DNA from: JAZFYD01 sp036443405
Lineage (GTDB): Bacteria; Planctomycetota; PLA2
Assembly: GCA_036443405.1 (NCBI GenBank)
Contig: JAZFYD010000151.1
Location: 1-11,695, forward strand
Reading direction: 5' to 3'
Length of the DNA stretch: 11,695 bases
The notes beneath the pieces were generated by a model. It was not told the origin of the DNA, searched no databases, and was given only the letters and a program-made list of their open reading frames with translations. The position numbers were made by a program, and so were the translations under genes. This document shows positions 7,358 through 11,695 of the stretch, piece after piece. Position 1 is the first letter of the stretch; every line of letters begins with the position of its first letter.

Positions 7358-8512
7358 ATGCGGCGAGGGATCACTGTGCTCTTGGTGGGTGCGCTGCTCG
7401 GGTCGGTCGCAATCGCGAAACCGAATCCGAAGGCGCAGCGTCTCGCCGTCCAAGGCAAGAAGCTCCTGGATTCGACCGCCGAGCCGTGGAAGCGGTTTTG
7501 GAGCAAGCCCGAGGCGTTTTCCGAAGCCGAGTTGAAAGAGCTCGCCAAGACCTTCGGCGAGGCGGTCGATGCGCTGAACGCGTCACTGGATATCGAGGAG
7601 CGCGCGGGGCTCGTGAAGGTCATCATGCTCATCACGCGCAAGCAGCGCATGGTGATCTTCGAGCAGATGCGCCGTGCCAAGAAAGCGCGCGACGCGTCGG
7701 AGAAGGCCAAGGCGAAGCCGAAACCCAAACCGAAGCCCAAACCGAAGCCCAAACCCAGGGGGAGTGCCGGCGACGAAGGAGAAGAACCGCGCCGCGGGGA
7801 CGACGACCTGCCGGACGGCGGGGACGACGCAAGCGGCGATGACGGTGGCATCGAAGGCTGCGACACGGAGGACGAGGACGACCGGAGCGATCGCGAATCG
7901 CGTCGCGGCGGCCCGCCCCCCGAGATCGAGTGGATCGAGACGAAGTCGCAGCGGCGCAATGCGATCAACCGGCTGCGCACGTTTGTGTTGGCTCACGGCT
8001 CGAACCGGCGCGTAGAGAACCTGCTCGACAAGTGCGCACAGTGCAACGGGAAGGGCCGCCGCCGCACGAGCCGGCGCAACGCGCGCAACCAAATCATCAC
8101 CAAGCCGTGCAAGCTGTGCCACGAGTGCGGCTGGCTCCTGAACGTACCGATCCTGCGCCGCACCCACTGGGTCGCGAAGTCGCCGCTCTATCGCTCCGTG
8201 TACGAGAACTGGACGAAGTACGAGGAACTGCGCGACCAGTGGAAGGAAAACCCGAGGCTCATCCCCGAGTTCATCAAGAGCGTGAAGATCCTCGAGGTGG
8301 ACTACAAAGGTCTCTGGGCGACGGTGAGGTACCGCGAGAAGGGCACACTACCCGAGGGCCGGCGGAAATTCGTCCGCGAACGCCAGGACAAGTTCATCCG
8401 CATCGGGAAGCGATGGTTCTTCTACGACGACGAGTTCGATCGCAGTTTCTTCGACGACTACCGGTCGGACGACGAAGACAACGACGAGGGCGACGCCGAA
8501 AGTGACGGCTGA
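7358..8512 (+). CDS. Secreted protein with Lys-Pro repeat, acidic stretch and DnaJ-like cysteine cluster
   Basis: I do not recognise this 384-residue protein. Residues 1-20 form a Sec signal peptide with likely cleavage after SVAIA, so it should act outside the cytoplasm. Residues 25-115 are helical and charged. Residues 120-133 are seven Lys-Pro dipeptides. Residues 138-187 are strongly acidic (many Asp and Glu) and presumably disordered. A metal-binding-like cluster then follows: CAQCNGKG (C226, C229) and CKLCHECGW (C251, C254, C257), similar in pattern to DnaJ CxxCxGxG zinc modules. The C-terminal 100 residues are rich in Trp, Tyr and Phe (WATVRYREKGT, FIRIGKRWFFYDDEFD), end in an acidic tail and may form a small beta domain. 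It sits 58 bp after the acyltransferase fusion and overlaps the downstream phosphoesterase start by 11 bp, suggesting joint expression with that enzyme. Confidence 0.85.
   Translation: MRRGITVLLVGALLGSVAIAKPNPKAQRLAVQGKKLLDSTAEPWKRFWSKPEAFSEAELKELAKTFGEAVDALNASLDIEERAGLVKVIMLITRKQRMVIFEQMRRAKKARDASEKAKAKPKPKPKPKPKPKPRGSAGDEGEEPRRGDDDLPDGGDDASGDDGGIEGCDTEDEDDRSDRESRRGGPPPEIEWIETKSQRRNAINRLRTFVLAHGSNRRVENLLDKCAQCNGKGRRRTSRRNARNQIITKPCKLCHECGWLLNVPILRRTHWVAKSPLYRSVYENWTKYEELRDQWKENPRLIPEFIKSVKILEVDYKGLWATVRYREKGTLPEGRRKFVRERQDKFIRIGKRWFFYDDEFDRSFFDDYRSDDEDNDEGDAESDG
7715..7756 (+). repeat. Lys-Pro codon repeat inside the 7358 gene
   Basis: Seven consecutive Lys-Pro codon pairs. The 12-base unit AAACCGAAGCCC occurs twice in perfect tandem at 7727-7738 and 7739-7750, with diverged copies on either side. 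The mixed codons show this is a selected (KP)n peptide rather than a fresh slippage expansion, though copy number may vary between strains. Such stretches form extended rods or cross a cell-wall layer, for example in TonB. Confidence 0.85.
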
Positions 8513-9389
8513 CAAGCCGTCGCGCGTCACCGGTTTCTCGCGCCGCCGGGTCCTGAAGCTTGGAGCTGCTGCGGGATTGGCGTGTGTGCCGCCCGCGATC
8601 TACGCGTTCGGAATCGAGCCGGTTTGGCTGCGGACCGTTTCGGTCGATGTGCCCGTGCGGGACTTGCCCGCCGCGTTTGCGGGGTATCGCATCGCGCAGA
8701 TTTCCGATTTGCATTGGGGCTGCGGCGTGTCCGCGGATCAGATCGAGGAGGCGGTGTCGCTGGCTCTGGAAGGGGGGCCCGACCTGATCGCGCTCACCGG
8801 GGACTTCCTGCATCGCGGCGGCGACACCGGCGATGCCGAACGTGTCGCAGGGTTGCTCAGGCGCCTGTCCGCCAACGATGGTGTCGTCGCGGTACTCGGA
8901 AATCACGATCACGACGTGTACCGGTCCGGCGGTGGAGCGCCGGCGTACGACAAGTCGTCGCGATTGCGAACCGCGCTGGCCGCGCGTGGCATCGATGTGT
9001 TGGAGGATCGGACGCGAACGGTCAAGCGGGGGGACGCGGCGATTCAGGTCGCCGGGTTCGGAGATCTCTGGGCGGGCCGCTTCGATTCGACGGCGGGTGC
9101 GCCGGCCGAGGGCGCAGTGAGCATCGCGCTCTCGCACAATCCGGATACGGCACCCGATCTGTGGCGCGCGGGCCACCGACTCATCCTCTCCGGACACACA
9201 CACGGCGGGCAGGTGTGCGTGCCGTTTTTGGGGCCGCCGATTCTGCCGGTGGCGCTTCGCGAGTTCGCGGCGGGCTTGTACGAACGCGCGGACCGACATC
9301 TCTACGTGAATCGTGGCGTCGGATGGCTGGCTCGCGTTCGCTGCTTCGTGCGCCCGGAAGTCACGCTGCTCACGCTGCGGACAGCCTAA
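8502..9389 (+). CDS. Tat-exported calcineurin-like metallophosphoesterase (YaeI/LpxG type)
   Basis: A 295-residue binuclear metallophosphoesterase. The N-terminus has a twin-arginine signal, FSRRRVLKLG (12-21), followed by a hydrophobic stretch to about residue 37, so the enzyme is probably exported folded or tethered to the membrane. All family motifs are present: SDLH (D69, H71), LTGDF (D101), GNHDHD (N134, H135), LSHNPD (H212) and SGHTHGGQ (H232, H234). The pattern is that of the YaeI group. Chlamydial LpxG, which cleaves UDP-2,3-diacylglucosamine in lipid A synthesis, is a distant relative, so a lipid-linked phosphodiester is a reasonable guess only. The GTG at 8502 overlaps the end of the preceding secreted-protein gene by 11 bp, with GAGGG eleven bases upstream. 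The Tat motif begins soon after, which supports this start. Context with the acyltransferase fusion suggests envelope lipid turnover. Confidence 0.9.
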   Translation: MTADKPSRVTGFSRRRVLKLGAAAGLACVPPAIYAFGIEPVWLRTVSVDVPVRDLPAAFAGYRIAQISDLHWGCGVSADQIEEAVSLALEGGPDLIALTGDFLHRGGDTGDAERVAGLLRRLSANDGVVAVLGNHDHDVYRSGGGAPAYDKSSRLRTALAARGIDVLEDRTRTVKRGDAAIQVAGFGDLWAGRFDSTAGAPAEGAVSIALSHNPDTAPDLWRAGHRLILSGHTHGGQVCVPFLGPPILPVALREFAAGLYERADRHLYVNRGVGWLARVRCFVRPEVTLLTLRTA

Positions 9390-9460
9390 ACGCCTTCCAC
9401 AAAGCGGGTTAGGGCGGATCGGCCGCGGAGATCCGACCGCGCTTGGGCATCGCGTTTTGC

Positions 9461-9484
9461 GAAACATCCGCAGTGGGGAGGGTC
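9461..9484 (+). promoter_or_regulatory. Candidate ECF sigma promoter
   Basis: GAAAC (9461-9465) and GTC (9482-9484) are separated by 16 bases, the spacing and core bases common to ECF-type promoters (GAAC ... CGTC). It lies about 80 bp upstream of the small secreted peptide, first gene of the sigma-factor operon. ECF factors usually transcribe their own operon, so this is the natural autoregulatory promoter. Short motifs like this occur by chance, hence moderate confidence. Confidence 0.4.
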
Positions 9485-9512
9485 ACCGCACGAAACGCTG
9501 TCTTCTTTTTTG

Positions 9513-9548
9513 AGAAAGCAGCCCGATCGGTTGGGCTGGGACGTTTCT
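9513..9548 (+). other. 5'-leader hairpin before the small secreted peptide gene
   Basis: The inner stem AGCCCGA (9520-9526) pairs with TTGGGCT (9531-9537) around a TCGG loop, with one G-T wobble. The outer stem AGAAA (9513-9517) pairs with TTTCT (9544-9548). The hairpin ends six bases before the Shine-Dalgarno of the 9566 gene, so it could stabilise the message or influence ribosome access. It is not followed by a T run and does not look like a terminator. Confidence 0.45.
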
Positions 9549-9553
9549 AGTGC

Positions 9554-9560
9554 AAAGGAG
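9554..9560 (+). promoter_or_regulatory. Strong Shine-Dalgarno of the small secreted peptide
   Basis: AAAGGAG ends five bases before the ATG at 9566. It is the best ribosome-binding site in the window and the main reason for accepting this short gene. Confidence 0.85.
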
Positions 9561-9565
9561 TTCCC

Positions 9566-9784
9566 ATGTTGAAGCGCTTCGCGCATCTGGCCGCTGCGGC
9601 CACCCTGCTCGCATCGACGGTTTTCGCCGGCGACTGCCTGTCAGGTTCATCGTGCAACAACGAGTGCCCGCTCGCGGCCGCGGCCAACGCGCGCATCTCG
9701 TTGGGCGACGAGGCGGTTTTTGTCTCCGGATCGGTCCGGGACGATTTCGTGGCCTCGGTTCTGAAAGGGCTCGAGTCCATTTAG
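9566..9784 (+). CDS. Small secreted three-cysteine peptide of unknown function
   Basis: A 72-residue protein of no family I recognise. It begins MLKRF, followed by a hydrophobic run ending in STVFA, a textbook Sec signal peptide with cleavage after A21. The mature part is about 51 residues: GDCLSGSSCNNECPL carries C24, C30 and C34, then a short Ala-rich helix and a polar C-terminus ending VLKGLESI. There is no lipobox, because the residue before C24 is Asp. A consensus Shine-Dalgarno supports translation. It stops 21 bp before the ECF sigma-factor start, so the two are probably co-transcribed. In this setting it could be a target or ligand of the thioredoxin-like sensor encoded two genes downstream, or simply a regulon member; neither can be shown here. 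Confidence 0.78.
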   Translation: MLKRFAHLAAAATLLASTVFAGDCLSGSSCNNECPLAAAANARISLGDEAVFVSGSVRDDFVASVLKGLESI

Positions 9785-9805
9785 CTGACTCGGTCTTCGC
9801 GATTG

Positions 9806-10363
9806 ATGGCTGCGCACCCGCTGGGGAACGACAGGGAACGCTTTCGCACGCTCTTCATGGAGCAGCGAGGTGAGGTCTATCGATTCCTCTACCGCCTCGC
9901 CGGCAACGCGCACGACGCAGAGGATCTCCTCCAGGAGACCTTCGCCCGGCTTTGGCACAAGCGCGACCAATTTCGCGGCGATGGGAGTCTTGCCGGGTAT
10001 GTCCGCAAGATCGCCTATCGAACGTTTCTCAACGCTCGCATCCGGCTACAACGGGTGCGAGCGTCTTTGCCGATTGCGGGCGAGTTGGAGGACCGCTACG
10101 ACGGGCCGGCGGACGATGCGCAGTCCCGCGACTGCCGCGCGTTCCTGCTGCGCCATGTCCAGCAGGCGGTCCGCTCGCTTCCCGAGTCCTGGCGGCAGCC
10201 GTTTGTGCTGTTCCGGTACCAGAACATGAGTTGCCGCGAGATCGCCGAGCTCATGGGCCTCACCAACAAGGCCGTCGAGATGCGCCTGAGAAAGGCCACT
10301 CATTCGATCGCAGCGCAACTCGCAAGCCTGCGCGCCGAGTACGACGACGGGGCGGCCCGATGA
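9806..10363 (+). CDS. ECF-type RNA polymerase sigma factor
   Basis: A 185-residue extracytoplasmic-function sigma factor with region 2 and region 4 only. Region 2 (about 10-80) includes YRFLYRLAGNAHDAEDLLQE followed by TFARLW, the core-binding and -10-recognition block. Region 4 (about 117-172) contains SLPESWRQPFVLFRYQNMS and then REIAELMGLTNKAVEMRLRKA, a helix-turn-helix that reads the -35. ATG 9806 is used; a TTG at 9803 directly before it would add one residue. The Shine-Dalgarno is poor, so translation may be coupled to the preceding small gene, which ends 21 bp upstream. The stop overlaps the start of the membrane anti-sigma-like gene in an ATGA arrangement, the usual order for an ECF factor and its anti-sigma partner. 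It presumably directs transcription from GAAAC-type promoters, including its own. Confidence 0.94.
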   Translation: MAAHPLGNDRERFRTLFMEQRGEVYRFLYRLAGNAHDAEDLLQETFARLWHKRDQFRGDGSLAGYVRKIAYRTFLNARIRLQRVRASLPIAGELEDRYDGPADDAQSRDCRAFLLRHVQQAVRSLPESWRQPFVLFRYQNMSCREIAELMGLTNKAVEMRLRKATHSIAAQLASLRAEYDDGAAR

Positions 10364-11490
10364 CAGCCTGCGACATGGACACCGTCCGCGATTTTGTCAC
10401 CGGGGCACTCTCCGGGCCGGAGCGCGCTGCGTTCGAGCGGCGGCTGGAGACGGACACCGAACTTGCGGCGTTGGTCGAGGACTATCGGATTGTTCACGAG
10501 TGCACGACCGATCTCTCGCCGGTGTCTCGCACCGAGTTCGAGGACCTCGCGATTGATGCCGCGCCCGCGCGCCGCCACGTCGTGCGTCGCATCATCGCGG
10601 TGGCTGCGGCGTTGGTGATCGCGCTCCCGATTCTCTACGTGCTTTCACAGTCGAATGGTGAACGCCCGGAACCGCGCCCGCCGGCCGTTCCGCTTGCACT
10701 TGCAGCCATTCCGCTCGTGCCGGTGGACGTGCCGGAGAGCCCCGCGATTCCGGCGATCGCCGCCGACTACGACCCGCGCGGCGAGACGGGACTCCGGTTC
10801 CTCGAGGATGTTTCGGCCGCGCGTGCGCTGGCTCGTGCCGCCGACCGGCCGGTTCTGTATTTCGCGTATTTTCCCGGTTGTCCGATTTGCGAGAGCCTCG
10901 AAAAACAGACGTTCCCGACCGACCTGGTCCGCGCCGCCGCCAACAACTTCGTCCTGGTGAAGATCCGCTATGACGACGCGGTCAAGACGATTCTCAAGGA
11001 CGTACCGCATCAGTACCCGGTGTTTGTCGCGCACGATGCGGACGGCGAGACGGCGGGACTGATCCATGGGCAGAGTGTCTTCAAGCTTGGATACCGCCTG
11101 CGCGACATCTCGCTGGATGTCGCTCCGCGCACCGAGACGTCGCGCCGGAGTTGGATGGAGGTGCGCAGACTCGCGGGCCGCCTGCGCGATGCCGAGGCTT
11201 CGAGCGATCCGGCCGATTACCTGAGTCGCCTTGTCGAGATCGCCCGCGAGGACGCCGACGGCGAGTTCGGCGGACGCGCGCGCGCGTTGCTCGCCCAAAT
11301 GAAGTCGGATGCGCGTTCGGTGTTGTTCGACGCGCAGTCCATCGCCGCGAACTCCGGTGCCGAAGCGGCGGCTGCCCATATCCGATCCCACGGTTCCCGA
11401 TTCACCAATACGCCCTATGGCGAGGACCTGCGCCGCGTCGCGAAACGTATCGAACGCGACGGCAGGTTCCCTCCCCTGGAGAACGATTAA
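10360..11490 (+). CDS. Membrane anti-sigma-like protein with extracytoplasmic thioredoxin-like domain
   Basis: A 376-residue single-pass membrane protein. Residues 1-70 are cytoplasmic and resemble anti-sigma N-termini (RDFVTGALSGPERAAFERRL, then ETDTELAALVEDYR), but the zinc-binding HxxxCxxC motif is absent. One membrane segment lies at about 76-96 (IIAVAAALVIALPILYVLS), followed by a Pro-rich linker (100-140). The outer part has a thioredoxin-like fold: PVLYFAYFPGCPICESLEKQ with a CPIC active site (C174, C177), and P220 in HQYPVF at the cis-proline position. A helical C-terminus of about 110 residues follows. The start ATG overlaps the sigma-factor stop (ATGA). The simplest reading is an anti-sigma factor that senses thiol-disulfide or metal state outside the membrane and then releases the sigma factor. 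A membrane-bound disulfide enzyme in the same operon is the alternative. Confidence 0.86.
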   Translation: MTACDMDTVRDFVTGALSGPERAAFERRLETDTELAALVEDYRIVHECTTDLSPVSRTEFEDLAIDAAPARRHVVRRIIAVAAALVIALPILYVLSQSNGERPEPRPPAVPLALAAIPLVPVDVPESPAIPAIAADYDPRGETGLRFLEDVSAARALARAADRPVLYFAYFPGCPICESLEKQTFPTDLVRAAANNFVLVKIRYDDAVKTILKDVPHQYPVFVAHDADGETAGLIHGQSVFKLGYRLRDISLDVAPRTETSRRSWMEVRRLAGRLRDAEASSDPADYLSRLVEIAREDADGEFGGRARALLAQMKSDARSVLFDAQSIAANSGAEAAAAHIRSHGSRFTNTPYGEDLRRVAKRIERDGRFPPLEND

Positions 11491-11695
11491 TGATCCGTTA
11501 CGTGATGTTCACAGCCTTTCTGCTCGCGCCGATCGCACCGGTGTTCGCCGGCGAGCAACTCGACACCGCCATCGAGCACCTGAAGGCCGGCCGTTACGTC
11601 GAGGCCGCCGAGGCGGCCGCGGCGGTCGGCGAAAAGCCCGAAGACGAGTTCGCCCGTTCGCGCTACCTCATGGGTAAGGTCCAGGTGGTCCTCGG
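11490..11695 (+). CDS. Secreted repeat-type protein, cut by the right window edge
   Basis: Only the first 68 residues are visible. They start with a Sec signal peptide (MIRYVMFTAFLLAPIAPVFA, cleavage before GEQ). The following helix-rich stretch, LDTAIEHLKAGRYVEAAEAA and then FARSRYLMGKVQVVL, has the spacing of small and large residues seen in tetratricopeptide repeats, so a secreted TPR-like protein is likely but not proven. The ATG overlaps the last base of the preceding TAA stop (TAATG), and GGAG lies eight bases upstream, so it belongs to the sigma-factor operon. It may act with the thioredoxin-like sensor outside the membrane. Confidence 0.8.
   Translation, partial: MIRYVMFTAFLLAPIAPVFAGEQLDTAIEHLKAGRYVEAAEAAAAVGEKPEDEFARSRYLMGKVQVVL

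Larger units (their letters stand above)
9390..9565. other. Leader region of the sigma-factor operon
   Basis: 176 bp without a gene. In order it holds a hairpin CGGATC/GATCCG (9415-9435) just after the phosphoesterase stop with no T run, a candidate ECF promoter (9461-9484), a second GAAAC (9492-9496), a T-rich tract (about 9499-9511), a two-part hairpin (9513-9548), and a strong Shine-Dalgarno at 9554-9560. The high density of signals suggests that regulation of the downstream signalling operon is concentrated here. Confidence 0.6.

Noticed and set aside
9492..9496. A second GAAAC as another ECF -35
   Set aside because: No GTC/CGT-like -10 is found 15-17 bases downstream.
9499..9511. A T-rich tract as an intrinsic terminator after the phosphoesterase gene
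   Set aside because: The only stem that could precede it (GCGTTT 9452-9457 with AAACGC 9493-9498) would need a loop of about 35 bases, too weak to call.
9626..9637. A lipoprotein signal in the small secreted peptide
   Set aside because: The residue before the first cysteine is Asp, which does not fit a lipobox. Cleavage after A21 by signal peptidase I fits better.
10360..10515. A zinc-binding anti-sigma (ZAS) motif in the membrane protein
   Set aside because: C4 and C48 are isolated and there is no HxxxCxxC, so it is described only as anti-sigma-like.

Overview
This is a GC-rich, densely coded bacterial window with short intergenic gaps, SUF-type Fe-S assembly genes, a Tat-type signal, Sec signal peptides and an ECF sigma factor. 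These point to a free-living high-GC bacterium, probably a diderm. The phylum cannot be fixed from the sequence. The many secreted proteins of unknown family and the anti-sigma/thioredoxin fusion would suit an uncultured Planctomycetota- or Myxococcota-like lineage, but that is a guess. I see no tRNA, rRNA, insertion sequence, CRISPR array or phage gene.

Left part, minus strand (1-3311): an iron-sulfur block. In transcription order it holds a metallo-beta-lactamase-fold hydrolase, a Mrp/ApbC-type P-loop Fe-S carrier whose start overlaps the hydrolase stop by one base, a 213-bp regulatory gap, an Rrf2/IscR-like regulator, and sufB, which runs off the left edge. The gap carries a 25-bp inverted repeat that fits the E. 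coli IscR type-1 operator pattern well. It lies 30 bp upstream of the regulator gene, so the regulator probably senses Fe-S status and controls itself and suf.

Middle (3439-9389, plus strand): first a divergently transcribed class I SAM-dependent methyltransferase of unknown substrate. Then comes a 996-residue membrane protein that joins a PlsC/GPAT-like lysophospholipid acyltransferase to a C-terminal permuted NlpC/P60 (YiiX/YaeF-like) papain-fold domain. It is followed by a secreted protein with Lys-Pro repeats, an acidic stretch and a DnaJ-like cysteine cluster, and by a Tat-exported calcineurin-like phosphoesterase of the YaeI type whose start overlaps the preceding gene. An acyltransferase, a lipid-amidase-like fold and a YaeI-type phosphoesterase in a row suggest envelope-lipid remodelling. 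The genes at 4309 and 7358 lack a clear Shine-Dalgarno and have a -10-like hexamer 7-9 nt before the start codon, as in leaderless transcripts.

Right part (9390-11695, plus strand): a compact signalling operon. A 176-bp leader holds a candidate ECF promoter and a hairpin before a very good ribosome-binding site. It leads into a 72-residue secreted peptide with three cysteines, then an ECF sigma factor, then a single-pass membrane protein with a short cytoplasmic anti-sigma-like N-terminus and an extracytoplasmic thioredoxin-like CPIC domain, then a secreted repeat-type protein cut by the right edge. Start/stop overlaps (ATGA, TAATG) support one transcript. This looks like a transmembrane redox-sensing sigma/anti-sigma system and, with the acyltransferase-amidase fusion, is the most novel content here.
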